Below, one piece after another: positions 24,577 to 34,190 of a DNA stretch of 39,307 nt; the first letter of the stretch is position 1; the number at the start of each line of letters is the position of its first letter. The notes under the pieces are model-generated. The model searched no databases. It was not told the origin of the DNA and saw nothing but the letters and a program-made list of their open reading frames with translations. The position numbers and the translations under genes are program-made. Source of the stretch: Planctomycetota bacterium (GTDB lineage: Bacteria; Planctomycetota; Planctomycetia; Planctomycetales; Planctomycetaceae); contig QWQG01000158.1 in assembly GCA_003670925.1 (NCBI GenBank), positions 1 to 39,307 on the forward strand, in the 5' to 3' direction.

Positions 24577-25851
24577 ATGCGACTTCCGTTACGTTGGATG
24601 GCGTTGCTGCTGGGTGTGGTTTGTTTCAGTAATTTACTGCAGGCCGCTGACTGGCCGCAGTGGCGTGGGCCGGGCAGGAACGCGCAGTCAGAAGAGCACT
24701 TAGCTTCTACCGACTGGGAGAAGACCCCCCCGCAACATCTTTGGACAGCATCCGGTTTTGGTGAAGGTTATGCCAGCGTCGCAATCGTGAAAGGCACGCT
24801 GTATACACTTGGAAATACCGAGGGTGGCCAGGCTGTGATCGCCGCAAAGGCCGATGACGGCGGCGTCCTCTGGAAGAAAGTGATCACGGACGCCGATCCT
24901 AAGCATGATCATAAAGGATCGCGTTGTACACCATCCGTGGATGGGGATCGTCTGTACGTCGTCACTTCAAACGGTTCTCTCGCGTGTCTGAAAATCAATA
25001 ACGGTGATGTCCTCTGGCAGCGGCAGTTCAGCGACTGGAGCGGAAAAATGATGTCTGGATGGGGCTATTCAGAATCGCCGCTGGTCGATGGTGAACGAGT
25101 CCTGTGCACCCCCGGTGGCCCGGATGCGTTGGTCGTTTGTCTTGACAAGATGACGGGCAAAGAGATCTGGGCATGCAAGGCTGCTTTCGAAGGCAATGCA
25201 GGCAAGGATGGTGCTGGATATTCCTCGATCGTGGTTTCGGATGCACTCGGCATTCAGCAATATGTGCAACTGACAGGCAAAGGACTGATCGGCATCCGTG
25301 CGCACGATGGTAAACAGTTGTGGATGTATAATCGAGTTGCCAACGGCGTGGCCAATATTCCTACCCCGATTGTCGACGGTAATCGAATTTTTGCCTCAAC
25401 GAGTTACAAGACGGGCACGTGTTTGGTGGAGCTAAAAAAAGACGGTGAGAAGATCGTGCCGGAAGAGAAATACTTCCTTGATTTCAAAGTCTTCAATAAC
25501 CACCACGGCGGCATGATTCTGTTCAACGGCCACATTTACGCGGGGCATCAGCAAAACGAAGGATTTCCAACGTGCGTCAACATGGCGAGCGGTGATGTTG
25601 TGTGGGGAGGCGACCTGCGCGGCCCTGGAAAAGGATCAGCGGCCGTCTTGTACATCGACGGTCACTTGATTTTTCGTTATCAGGATGGCACTGTGGCATT
25701 GATAGAAGCGACTCCAACTGCGTATCACCTGAAAGGCAGTTTCACGCCAGATTTCCAGGCAGGAAATAGTTGGGCGCATCCAGTGGTTGTGCAGGGTCGA
25801 TTGTACCTCCGCGAACAGGACAAGCTGATGTGTTATCAGGTTGGCGAATAG
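24577..25851 (+). CDS. Secreted PQQ-like beta-propeller (BamB-like) protein
   Basis: A 424-residue exported protein. The signal peptide covers about residues 1-24 (LRWMALLLGVVCFSNLLQAA). The mature N-terminus DWPQWRGPGRNAQSEE is typical of planctomycete PQQ-like repeat proteins. Propeller blades are seen as repeats of the W-x-x-x-(L/I)-G/T type: GGQAVIAAKADDGGVLWKK, SLACLKINNGDVLWQR, ALVVCLDKMTGKEIWACK, LIGIRAHDGKQLWMY and CVNMASGDVVWGGD. The family is used as a scaffold or, with PQQ, in dehydrogenases; catalytic PQQ-dehydrogenase residues are not evident. GAAAGG lies before ATG 24577; a TTG at 24562 is in frame. It converges on the kinase gene with only 30 bases between stops. Confidence 0.85.
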   Translation: MRLPLRWMALLLGVVCFSNLLQAADWPQWRGPGRNAQSEEHLASTDWEKTPPQHLWTASGFGEGYASVAIVKGTLYTLGNTEGGQAVIAAKADDGGVLWKKVITDADPKHDHKGSRCTPSVDGDRLYVVTSNGSLACLKINNGDVLWQRQFSDWSGKMMSGWGYSESPLVDGERVLCTPGGPDALVVCLDKMTGKEIWACKAAFEGNAGKDGAGYSSIVVSDALGIQQYVQLTGKGLIGIRAHDGKQLWMYNRVANGVANIPTPIVDGNRIFASTSYKTGTCLVELKKDGEKIVPEEKYFLDFKVFNNHHGGMILFNGHIYAGHQQNEGFPTCVNMASGDVVWGGDLRGPGKGSAAVLYIDGHLIFRYQDGTVALIEATPTAYHLKGSFTPDFQAGNSWAHPVVVQGRLYLREQDKLMCYQVGE

Positions 25852-25881
25852 TTCGGCGGGAATGGTATCAGGCTTAGAAGC

Positions 25882-28017
25882 TTACAAACCACGACTGTAA
25901 GCGCGCCAGACGAACGACCAGATAATTGCCATGAGGGCGATGGCCGTGGTAAGGACCGAAAGCCATGTCTGGCGTTTGGCCCGGGCCGCTACATCTTCCA
26001 CGGGGGAAAGAGCCGCTTGGCGGCGTTCCTGAACGATGACCATCCAGCCGATGTCGCTCACGGGAGCCATCGCCGCGAGCCACTCACCCTGATAGACGGC
26101 TGAGCCAAGATCGGGCAATCTCCCGATCGGGTCGCTGTAAATTTTCAAACGGACTTCCGCAGCACGGTCCTGCACCTGAGCAGCCTGAATGGCTCTTACG
26201 GTGGATTCGTCAATGAAAAGCGTCTCAAACAATTTTGCATCCTTGTTGCTTTCCTCCGCAGCATGGACGACATCTTCCGTCAGATAGGGATGATCGAGCA
26301 ATCGATAGTGCGTATTGTCGCGGGCTTCAACGATGGCAATGACTCGTTCGACGTTGTCTGCATCTGGTTCTCGAATCAGGCGTCCCATACGTTCCTGAAG
26401 ATCGCCAAGATGGACCGAACGTGCAAGGACACCGATGACGACACCCTTGCTATTCATGACTGGTACACTCAGAGCCACGGTCTGTAGTCCGGTGGTAGTG
26501 CTCTTGTATGCATTGCAGACGTTAGGCTTATCCAAAGGTGCGATGTCTTTAGGAATCTTGTCGCGAGAATAGTCTTCCCCGCGTCCGTGAAAATAATCCC
26601 GATAGGAAAAATTCTTGCCCAGTGTCAAATCACTAAATTCCCGCCGCCAAATCTGAGTTCCAAAACGGTCATTGAGGAACCAACTCGTATCAAGCTTTCG
26701 GCCGTGCGCTTTGTTGGAGGCTTTGGAGCGTTCCCATGCCGCATCGAGAAGTTGCAGCCAACGTGGAGGAATCGATTGGGGGGGAGTTGCATGTTGCACA
26801 ACTTCGGACACCAGTTCATTCGAGTTGCGTTCGAGAGCAGTTTCCAGCGTCTCTGCCAGTTCACGATCCGTCAGAATATCTTCCAGTTCCTCGAGACGAT
26901 CTCGCAATTCATGGTCGAGCGCTGCGGCTTGCAGTCGTGCCGACAGGGCGTCGCTTTCCAATGCCCGGTCAGTGATCTGGTCCAAAGCACTCTGCAGATT
27001 GTCATTCATCGCTTTTGTAAAGATTGGAATCATGGCCCCCATGAGCAGGATCGGAGCAAGCACCCCCAGAATCAACAGCGGACGCTGTGATTTGATGCGA
27101 TCACGGCGATCGAGTGCGTCACGAATTCCCTGCGCGTTAGGGAATCGCTCTGCCGGCACGGCATTCAGGCACCGATCGATAATATCGGCCAACCGTCCGT
27201 CTACGCCCTTCACCTTACGGTGGCTGGTCGGCACGCCGCTGCTGCTGATGATTTTCTGATAAACCTTCAGACGTTCATCCAACGTTTCGGCACATTCTAA
27301 TTGCTGCTGTGTGGCTTCGGACCGGTGGGGCGGACTTCCAGTCAGCAAGTGATAAAACAGCGCGCCGACTGCATAGACGTCCCATTTTGCATCCGGCAGG
27401 GCATCAAGATCAGCCTGTTCAGGCGCCATGTAATACAGGGTGCCGAGTGCTGGACTGTGTTCGTGTGACATGCGCGCTTGGCCAAAATCGCAAAGTCGGG
27501 CGTGCATCTGGCGATCCAGCAGAACGTTGTCTGGCTTGAGATCACAATGCAGTACCCCTGCGCCATAAGCATCAATCAGCGCATTGCAAATTTCGCGGAC
27601 AATCCGGACCGCCTCGTCCACGGACAAGTAGCCACGGGTCAGAAAGTTGCCAAGTGATCCGTTTTCGACGTACTCCATCACGAAATACGGAGGCTCGGCA
27701 TTCCACCCCACGTCGAGAAGCCGGACGATATGATGTGAAGTGTAGACTGCCGCTAGTTTTTCGACTTCACGACTCAGCATTGACCAGTTGAGACCGCGCT
27801 GGTGCGGATAAAACTTGACGGCCACCATGCGGCCCGTATGATCTTCCCGGGCGAGCCAGACCGTGCCATACGCTCCTGTCCCCAAACACCGCACAATGGA
27901 ATAGCCTTCGATTTCCGCTGGCGGAGTATTTCCCTGCTGGCTTAAACGCCGCGAACGTTCGCGATCATCGTCGTTTTGAATTTGCGTATCGTGCGAACCA
28001 GTCACAAGGCGGCTCAT
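25882..28017 (-). CDS. Membrane Ser/Thr protein kinase with C-terminal Cache-like sensor
   Basis: A 711-residue protein. The cytoplasmic kinase domain (about 38-305) has the glycine loop GTGAYG (46-51), VAVK with Lys68, Glu84 in the C helix, the catalytic loop HCDLKPDN (157-164; Cys replaces the usual Arg before Asp159), DFG (177-179) and APE (198-200). A transmembrane helix follows at about 314-333. An extracytoplasmic region of about 350 residues starts with a coiled stretch (SDALSARLQAAALDHELRDRL) and contains a Cache-like domain (NFSYRDYFHGRG, TGLQTVALSVPVMNSKGVVIGVLARSV). A second helix lies at about 688-706. The HCD form lacks the RD arginine, so activation-loop control may differ. It lies 75 bases after the RND exporter gene on the same strand and is probably co-transcribed. 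Confidence 0.9.
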   Translation of the reverse strand: MSRLVTGSHDTQIQNDDDRERSRRLSQQGNTPPAEIEGYSIVRCLGTGAYGTVWLAREDHTGRMVAVKFYPHQRGLNWSMLSREVEKLAAVYTSHHIVRLLDVGWNAEPPYFVMEYVENGSLGNFLTRGYLSVDEAVRIVREICNALIDAYGAGVLHCDLKPDNVLLDRQMHARLCDFGQARMSHEHSPALGTLYYMAPEQADLDALPDAKWDVYAVGALFYHLLTGSPPHRSEATQQQLECAETLDERLKVYQKIISSSGVPTSHRKVKGVDGRLADIIDRCLNAVPAERFPNAQGIRDALDRRDRIKSQRPLLILGVLAPILLMGAMIPIFTKAMNDNLQSALDQITDRALESDALSARLQAAALDHELRDRLEELEDILTDRELAETLETALERNSNELVSEVVQHATPPQSIPPRWLQLLDAAWERSKASNKAHGRKLDTSWFLNDRFGTQIWRREFSDLTLGKNFSYRDYFHGRGEDYSRDKIPKDIAPLDKPNVCNAYKSTTTGLQTVALSVPVMNSKGVVIGVLARSVHLGDLQERMGRLIREPDADNVERVIAIVEARDNTHYRLLDHPYLTEDVVHAAEESNKDAKLFETLFIDESTVRAIQAAQVQDRAAEVRLKIYSDPIGRLPDLGSAVYQGEWLAAMAPVSDIGWMVIVQERRQAALSPVEDVAARAKRQTWLSVLTTAIALMAIIWSFVWRAYSRGL

Positions 28018-28092
28018 TCAACAAACTGAGTGAAAGTGAGGACTGAGCAGAATTGTAGGCGCAGTCACTCAGTTTAGAAACCGGACTTATGG

Positions 28093-31000
28093 CTACGCGG
28101 CTTTCTTCTTCTGCGTTGGCGGAGTCTTCACGCCATCAGCGGCGGTCTCATCTATTTTCCGGATGATGCGCACCGGCTCCATTGGTGCTGGTTGATGTTG
28201 GGCCACCAGCGCCAGAATTGGCGGCATCAGAAACAGGGAAACAAGCAGGCTTGAGGCTACCCCCAGAGACAGCAGAATACCAATGCTGAACATGCCGTAA
28301 TGCGATGCAATAGTGAGACTGCCGAAACCAACGATCGAAGTGAGCGAAGTCACCATGACACTACTGAGCGTAGCGCCAGATGGTTCGAAGGTTTTTTTGC
28401 CCGCTGCGATTTGTTGCCGACAATCTGCCACTAGGTAGATTCCGTTGTCAATCCCGATCGCAAACATCAGGGGAAGCGCAATTAGATTAAGTGGATTCAA
28501 CGTCAGTCCCAGCAAGGCCATGATTCCCAGCATCACTACGCTGCCAGCGAACGCGGGAAGTAAAGTCAGAGCCGTGTCTCGCAGATTTCGATAATCCAGC
28601 ACAGCCGCGATAAAGACAACCAGTCCCAAGCAAATCAACACTAGCATTGTCGGATCAACAGCTCCGTTGCGTTTGAACAGGGTGTAACCGATAAATGCGG
28701 CCACAGCCACAGGAGGAATAACCGTCAGAAGCTTCTGACCCGCGCGCAGATAGTTGAACAGCAACAGCATCGAAATCACAGCCAAGGCATACAAACCGAT
28801 GCTGGCATAAGTCGTATGCATGCGACCAGCAGACTCTAAATTTTGGACGGGCACGCCAGTCACATCCCGGTCAACCGTTCGCAATTCCTCCACAAACGCC
28901 GTCAAAGCGGCTCCGTTCCATATATCCTGCTTTGGATAAATTCGCAGCGCCCAGTGCTGTGTATTGTCAGCATCGACTCGTACATAACGTTTTTTGAGTT
29001 CGTGTGGCACATCGCGCAGACCGACTGGTTGAAAGTCATCAGAGCGAGCGATATCCGCGTATTCATCGATCATCCATTTGGCGACCATGTCATTGTACGC
29101 AGTCAGAATATCACTGGATCGGCTTCCCGGTGTTTTTGACAGATCTTCAAGAAACTGATCAAGGGCCGTAGCGGCCCGTTGGGCCGCCGGGTTGATAGAC
29201 TTTTTGACGGCGGCGTACAAGTTGTCGACTTCCTCGCCGACTACTTTATGACTGGCGGGCGCAATCGCTGGGACGCTCTTTGACATGTTAGCAGCACTTT
29301 GCTGCAACTGCCGGATAAATTGCATCGACTGCTCGTTAGGCGTTTCGGGAAGTTTACTGGCACCGTCGCTGACTCGCGCAACGGAAGGCAAATTGAGAAA
29401 CCGTCGTCGCAAAGAAATCGCATCTTCCCACGTGTTAGCAACCGAGATCGCGTATAAGACTGTCTCAGAACCAGAATCGGCAAGCCTCCGTTCGGCCTTT
29501 ACAGCATCCAATTCCTGATCGTGAAGCGCGAGCAGGTTGGAGTCATAATTGATGCGGCAGGTGACGGCACCGTCAGAATACCGAAACGCCTGATAGCCAA
29601 AGAATCCAAGAATCACCGCGGCAACCGTCACGGAAATCACAGGCCGCGCGATTACCACTTTGCGCAACAATGGTATGGAAAATGGTTGCGGTAGATTTTC
29701 GATGTCGATCGCCGCATCTGACAACACAATGAGGGCCGGAAGGAAGATGAAAGTAGCAAGGGCGCAGAGCAAAACACCCATGGCTGAGATAAGTCCAAGT
29801 TCCGCCAGTCCAGGAAATCCTGTCACTAATGCTGTTGAAAACGCGAGGGCCGTAATAATCGCGGAAGTCAAAATCCCCTTGCCAGTGGTTTCGGCAGTCT
29901 CACGTAAAGCTTCGGGCAGTTCGTAGAGTTCATGTCGCAACGCCAAATAACCATTAATGAATGAAACTGAGTAGTCGATGCCCAATCCTATCAGGAAGAT
30001 CGAAAAGCAAACGCTAATGATATTTAAATGACCGATGACGAGCGTCGCAGCTCCAAAAGTCCACGCCAGCGAAACAATTAAAGTTAGCAGTGCCAGCATG
30101 GGGTGTCTGACGCCGCGAAAAGCCAAGAGGAGCGTTCCGCCGACGAAGAAGAACGCAACAATGCCCGCGTTTCGCATATCGACTGACGTGCTATGCATCT
30201 CGTCATGTTCAAGTGCCGGAATCCCAGTGAGTGAAATCTTCAGGCCGGGATACTCAGTTTCGCGTGCAGTCTGCACAATGGCGATATGCTCGCGCAACCG
30301 GTTAATAACTCTGCTGTTGCCATTCTGATCGTCTTTTTGGGGTTGCGCTGCCAGTTGCAGCACGCCGACCGTATTGTCTTTGTTTAAGACGTATGACGTT
30401 GCATCGTCAGTCAGTTTCTGATCTGCGGCAATATCCATCAAGTCAGGTAACGGGGACATAAATGACTGAGTTTCTGGTTTCTTCGCCTCTAGCGAGTGCC
30501 GCATGAACGTTGAAAGACTAGTCGCAAAGAGTTCTACAGAGCGGTATGTCGCATCCGGAACGACTCCCTTTTTTTGTTGGTCAACCAGATTTTTTTGCAA
30601 CAGCCGGGCGAGATACTCGGGCCGGAGCCTGTTCCAGTTCTGATCGCGGATCACCGTGTCGTAACTTTGGGCACGGGCTGCCGTCTTTTGCAGTTCGGAC
30701 GGCGTTAAAATTAGCAACGCCTTTCGCCGCATGGCAGAAAGGTTAACGCTCGACTGCACATTTGCGAACAACTCTGGTTCGCGTTTCAAGCGATCACCCA
30801 AGTCGTCAATCACAGTTTTAATCACGGTGGCATTCGGTCCAGATGTTTCGACGACCACCATCAGATCTTTGTCAGCATCGAAGGTGTCTGCATACTGCTT
30901 CCATCGGGCGGCAAAGCGACTCGAAGGATCCATCAGGTCTGCGCGACTCGTGTGAATCTGGAGTTGCAGCACCGTTACACCGACTGATGCACATGCCAAT

Positions 31001-31113
31001 AGTAGTGAAAACCAGAGCATCAGTCGCGGGCGTACTGCCACCGTCGCCACCATCCAGCCCAAAAATCTGGCTGGAAGTAATCTCGGGGGTGCATTTTCCG
31101 GCGGTCGACTCAT
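28093..31113 (-). CDS. MMPL/RND family transporter
   Basis: A 1006-residue exporter with the two-times-six helix plan of the RND superfamily. There is one helix near residues 34-52, a large extracytoplasmic loop (about 55-315) and five helices to about 475 that include the signature GLGIDYSVSF. A second block follows, with a helix near 490, a loop of about 260 residues and five helices that include FAIGIDNGIYLV. The G-x-D-(Y/N) motifs carry the proton-relay Asp. It resembles MMPL and hopanoid-associated HpnN exporters, which move lipids or hydrophobic compounds to the outer membrane; the substrate here is unknown. The C-terminal tail is charged (KKKAA). ATG 31113 is preferred to ATG 31119, because AGGA is then six bases upstream. 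Confidence 0.88.
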   Translation of the reverse strand: MSRPPENAPPRLLPARFLGWMVATVAVRPRLMLWFSLLLACASVGVTVLQLQIHTSRADLMDPSSRFAARWKQYADTFDADKDLMVVVETSGPNATVIKTVIDDLGDRLKREPELFANVQSSVNLSAMRRKALLILTPSELQKTAARAQSYDTVIRDQNWNRLRPEYLARLLQKNLVDQQKKGVVPDATYRSVELFATSLSTFMRHSLEAKKPETQSFMSPLPDLMDIAADQKLTDDATSYVLNKDNTVGVLQLAAQPQKDDQNGNSRVINRLREHIAIVQTARETEYPGLKISLTGIPALEHDEMHSTSVDMRNAGIVAFFFVGGTLLLAFRGVRHPMLALLTLIVSLAWTFGAATLVIGHLNIISVCFSIFLIGLGIDYSVSFINGYLALRHELYELPEALRETAETTGKGILTSAIITALAFSTALVTGFPGLAELGLISAMGVLLCALATFIFLPALIVLSDAAIDIENLPQPFSIPLLRKVVIARPVISVTVAAVILGFFGYQAFRYSDGAVTCRINYDSNLLALHDQELDAVKAERRLADSGSETVLYAISVANTWEDAISLRRRFLNLPSVARVSDGASKLPETPNEQSMQFIRQLQQSAANMSKSVPAIAPASHKVVGEEVDNLYAAVKKSINPAAQRAATALDQFLEDLSKTPGSRSSDILTAYNDMVAKWMIDEYADIARSDDFQPVGLRDVPHELKKRYVRVDADNTQHWALRIYPKQDIWNGAALTAFVEELRTVDRDVTGVPVQNLESAGRMHTTYASIGLYALAVISMLLLFNYLRAGQKLLTVIPPVAVAAFIGYTLFKRNGAVDPTMLVLICLGLVVFIAAVLDYRNLRDTALTLLPAFAGSVVMLGIMALLGLTLNPLNLIALPLMFAIGIDNGIYLVADCRQQIAAGKKTFEPSGATLSSVMVTSLTSIVGFGSLTIASHYGMFSIGILLSLGVASSLLVSLFLMPPILALVAQHQPAPMEPVRIIRKIDETAADGVKTPPTQKKKAA

Positions 31114-31439
31114 GACCATTCCTGGTCAAAATTTGACGGGGAACAAAAAAATGATTACGGCTCAGCGACAAACGCACGCAGAGCGTGCTCGCGCAGCGTC
31201 GATCGTACTCCGAAGATCGGCACAGGAAGGCCGTAGGCTAGAGCAGAAATCGCCCGTGAATGGTTTCGCAGACTATTCTTGAGACACTTCGTGCGCGGGT
31301 CGGGAAATTTGCCTGCGCTTTGTGCAACAATGCGGGATGTGGTGAACTCCGAATGTGTGGAGTGTCCGGGACACTTGCTTTCAAAGTCACCCGAGTGGCA
31401 ATATTTGCCGAAACGCAGCGATGAAGTCTGGAGATTTAA
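31114..31439. other. Divergent promoter region
   Basis: About 326 bases between the minus-strand exporter gene and the plus-strand GTPase gene. It must hold both promoters. I see no clear boxes, repeat or RNA. GGAG at 31431-31434 serves as ribosome binding site for GTG 31440. Confidence 0.4.
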
Positions 31440-32660
31440 GTGACAGTAGATTTGGATTCATCGGGCAGTTGCCGTTTTCGCGTCCTAACTGCACCGGGAC
31501 CTGGCGCGGTGGCCGTGATTGAACTGACATGCGAGATTTTGGAGACAGCCCCGCATATGCTGCGACGGTTGTCGTTCGTTCGTCCTAACGCACAGAGCGG
31601 GATTTTGGCTTCAGTGCCACCTGACAATGTAGCTCCGCAGAATGCGGCAGTGTCAGTAAAAGGGCTAGATTCCATCATGTCGCTCGGGCGCATCTGTTAT
31701 GGATACTGGAACGCCGAAGATCTGGTTGTAGTGCGCACTTCGGAATTGACGTGGGAGATTCAATGCCACGGTGGGACGATCGCTGTCAATCGAATTTGCC
31801 GTGATCTGTTGAGTGACGGTGTGCTCGAGGGCGATCGAGACACTGAAGCCGTTTCGCTTGCCACGCCCGCCGCTAGCATGGACGCTCTACGCCTGAAAGA
31901 CGTCCAGTTGATCGTGAAGCAAGCGGTTCGGAGTCGAGTTGCGAACGCCCGTAGTCGCAGGACTGCCGGATTGATTTTGGCGCAGGCATCGAATTCGTTG
32001 TGCCAAGATTTGATGACGATTCTGAATTCATTAAGCAAGGATGTAGTCGAGGTGAAAGCCGTTCGACAACGGCTGGCTGGCTGGCTAGACGTGGCCGATC
32101 ATTTGACAGAACCCTGGCGCGTCGTCTTTGCAGGTGCGCCAAATGTCGGCAAGTCTTCGTTGATGAATATGATTGCGGGAATGGAGCGATCGATCGTCTG
32201 TGATCAGCCGGGCACCACCCGCGATATTGTGGAAGTTGATGGTGTCGTCGAAGGCTGGCCGTTTCGGTTTGTTGACACGGCGGGTTTGCGAGAGGGAAGT
32301 GAAGACCAGATCGAAGAACTTGGTATTCAGCAGTCGCATCTCGCCACGTCACAATGTGATGTGCTGTGCCTCGTATCTGATGACGCTGGCGCATGGCATG
32401 ATCAGCTGTCACTCATGAAACTCCCGAAACACACCGTACTTGTGCGGAACAAATGTGACCTAATGGCAGAGCTTGATTTTGTTCAGCCCCTCCGTAACAA
32501 ATCCCCAGCGCTATCTGGTCTGCCTATAATCCACGTGTCGGCCCACACCGGCCATGGGCTACCGGAACTTCTGGAATGGATCAGGCGAGCCGTAGTGCCG
32601 CAGGAGCCCGACAAAAATACGGCGTTGCCGGTGTGTGCACGGCAATTTGAAATCGGGTAG
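31440..32660 (+). CDS. MnmE-like GTPase lacking the C-terminal catalytic segment
   Basis: A 406-residue protein related to the tRNA-modifying GTPase MnmE (TrmE). The N-terminal folate-binding-like part is divergent (LTAPGPGAVAVIEL, about 17-30; EIQCHGG, about 106-112, corresponds to the E-x-H-C-H-G-G motif). A helical segment precedes the G domain. All nucleotide motifs are present: GAPNVGKSSLMN (G1, 232-243), GTTRD (G2, 258-262), DTAGLR (G3, 279-284), NKCDL (G4) and SAHTGHG (G5). True MnmE ends with about 70 more helical residues and a C-x-G-K motif whose Cys is essential for uridine-34 modification. Here the chain stops about 15 residues after the G domain (PVCARQFEIG). It is therefore a paralogue with another role or a truncated gene. 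The GTG start has GGAG upstream. Confidence 0.82.
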   Translation: MTVDLDSSGSCRFRVLTAPGPGAVAVIELTCEILETAPHMLRRLSFVRPNAQSGILASVPPDNVAPQNAAVSVKGLDSIMSLGRICYGYWNAEDLVVVRTSELTWEIQCHGGTIAVNRICRDLLSDGVLEGDRDTEAVSLATPAASMDALRLKDVQLIVKQAVRSRVANARSRRTAGLILAQASNSLCQDLMTILNSLSKDVVEVKAVRQRLAGWLDVADHLTEPWRVVFAGAPNVGKSSLMNMIAGMERSIVCDQPGTTRDIVEVDGVVEGWPFRFVDTAGLREGSEDQIEELGIQQSHLATSQCDVLCLVSDDAGAWHDQLSLMKLPKHTVLVRNKCDLMAELDFVQPLRNKSPALSGLPIIHVSAHTGHGLPELLEWIRRAVVPQEPDKNTALPVCARQFEIG

Positions 32661-32894
32661 GTTGCCAGCTCACCAAGGTCTGCAGAAGATTCATAAACAG
32701 GGCACCTGTGCGGGACATTCAGGTTATTCTTCGCAAACCTGCTTTCGCTTGGTACACTAAGCTGGTGCGTCGTTAAACTTTCATCGGAAAAACTAGCGTT
32801 ACACGCCAACCTAAAACCTGACGAGACGCGTCGTAACTTGCGTTGTTGGCCGCTCGTCATTCGCCTGTTCAATGCTGCGGAATGAGTCCAAGAC

Positions 32895-34013
32895 ATGAAT
32901 TTACCATCACTGCCAATTCACGATTCTGCGGATTCCGAAGTTCGCTGCTGTTGCTGCGGTAAGTGGTTGCCGTTTGCTGTAATTTTATTGTTTGCCAGCA
33001 CCGTTGCCGGACTTCTGGCATCACGTTTGATTGCGAGTGAGGATGATGTAACCCCGAAACTTGGTGCCGCGCAACGGATCGTAGTTGTCGATGACCAGAA
33101 AACAGAGAAGAAGAAAAGCGAAACGCCGGAACCCGAATATGTTCGGATTCGAAAGAACGAGCGTAAGTTGGCGGTGGCACTTGAGACGTCAGTCATTCAT
33201 TTTGCGGATTCACCGAAGTATCCGAATGCAACTGTTGATTTGATCGGTGCAATCCATCTTGGAGAACCCGACTATTACCAGCAGCTTAATAAAATCTTCG
33301 AGACATACGACGTCCTGCTCTTTGAAGCCGTGATGCCGGAAGATGCCGTCAGGCGTGATCTACGACCTGGTGGTGGAGATGGTTCCCGCCGCAAGGGTCT
33401 AGATGATGAAGTCGAATGGACAGAAGCCAAAGTTGGTCTGGCCGCAATCTCTGTGTTGCAACTGGGAATGAAGGATGCTCTAGGCATGGAGTTTCAGCTC
33501 GCAGGCGTGGATTACAGTGCTGCTAATTTTGTCCATGCCGACATGACGGCAGAAGAATTCGAAGCGTCAATGACCGCACGCGGTGAGTCGTTTTCCAGTA
33601 TGTTCTTGAAGGAAATGGGGAAGTCGGTTGCCAGCCAGCAAGAAAGTAACCCACTTGCGATGAATCTTGACGTCATGTTATCGATGCTGACGTCCGATCG
33701 ACTTTATCGGGTGCGACGAATCGCCGCGGTGCAGTTGGCGAAGGCCGGTGACGGCGAGGCGTTTGCTGGCTCTGACGGCACTTCCACCATCATCACTGAA
33801 CGCAACAAGAAATGTTTTGAAGTGATGGTGCGGGAGTTGAAAAAGGGGAGAAAAAAAGTTGGGATTTTTTACGGCGCCGGACATTTTGCCGACATGGAAA
33901 AACGAATGGTGGCTGAATATGGCTTTGCTCGACAGTCCGAGGACTGGCTTGTCGCATGGCACTTGCGGAACCCGGAAGAGAAAGTAAAGGCTGATGCTGC
34001 AGTTCCAAAATAG
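32895..34013 (+). CDS. Membrane-anchored TraB/TIKI-like protein
   Basis: A 372-residue protein with a short Cys-rich N-terminus (CCCCGKW), one membrane helix (about 24-46, LPFAVILLFASTVAGLLASRLIA) and a large domain facing outward. The domain has the features of the TraB/PrgY/TIKI superfamily: GAIHLGEPDYY (about 116-126, the G-x-x-H motif), LLFEAVMP (about 141-148, conserved Glu) and GIFYGAGHFADMEKRM (about 327-342, second G-x-x-H). Eukaryotic TIKI proteins are metalloproteases and bacterial TraB-type proteins act on peptide signals; the role here is inferred only. A charged linker (KKKSETPEPE) joins helix and domain. ATG 32895 lacks a strong ribosome binding site, and the gap to the GTPase gene is 234 bases. 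Confidence 0.75.
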   Translation: MNLPSLPIHDSADSEVRCCCCGKWLPFAVILLFASTVAGLLASRLIASEDDVTPKLGAAQRIVVVDDQKTEKKKSETPEPEYVRIRKNERKLAVALETSVIHFADSPKYPNATVDLIGAIHLGEPDYYQQLNKIFETYDVLLFEAVMPEDAVRRDLRPGGGDGSRRKGLDDEVEWTEAKVGLAAISVLQLGMKDALGMEFQLAGVDYSAANFVHADMTAEEFEASMTARGESFSSMFLKEMGKSVASQQESNPLAMNLDVMLSMLTSDRLYRVRRIAAVQLAKAGDGEAFAGSDGTSTIITERNKKCFEVMVRELKKGRKKVGIFYGAGHFADMEKRMVAEYGFARQSEDWLVAWHLRNPEEKVKADAAVPK

Positions 34014-34190
34014 TGCCCTCACGAGTGCGGCATCAAGATCCTGATTCGTGAATTTCCAGACTGAATTTCGGAGAGGGTGAACTACGCGGCGGCGAGTGTC
34101 TAGATAGAGTGGCCTACCGGACCATGCTTCGCTTGGTGCGGCCTTCTGATTTCATCGTAATCATCGCGATCGAAGGGTAAGGGTGAGAGT

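Noticed and set aside
32661-32760. Frameshifted continuation of the MnmE-like GTPase in the next frame
   Set aside because: The next frame stays open for about 110 bases, but I could not match it to the MnmE C-terminal helices and no C-x-G-K motif is present.
34110-34142. Possible second copy of the 7699-7774 hairpin element
   Set aside because: It shares pieces such as CGGACCA and CGCTTGGT with similar order, but the arms do not pair well and the inner part is missing. The similarity is too weak to claim.
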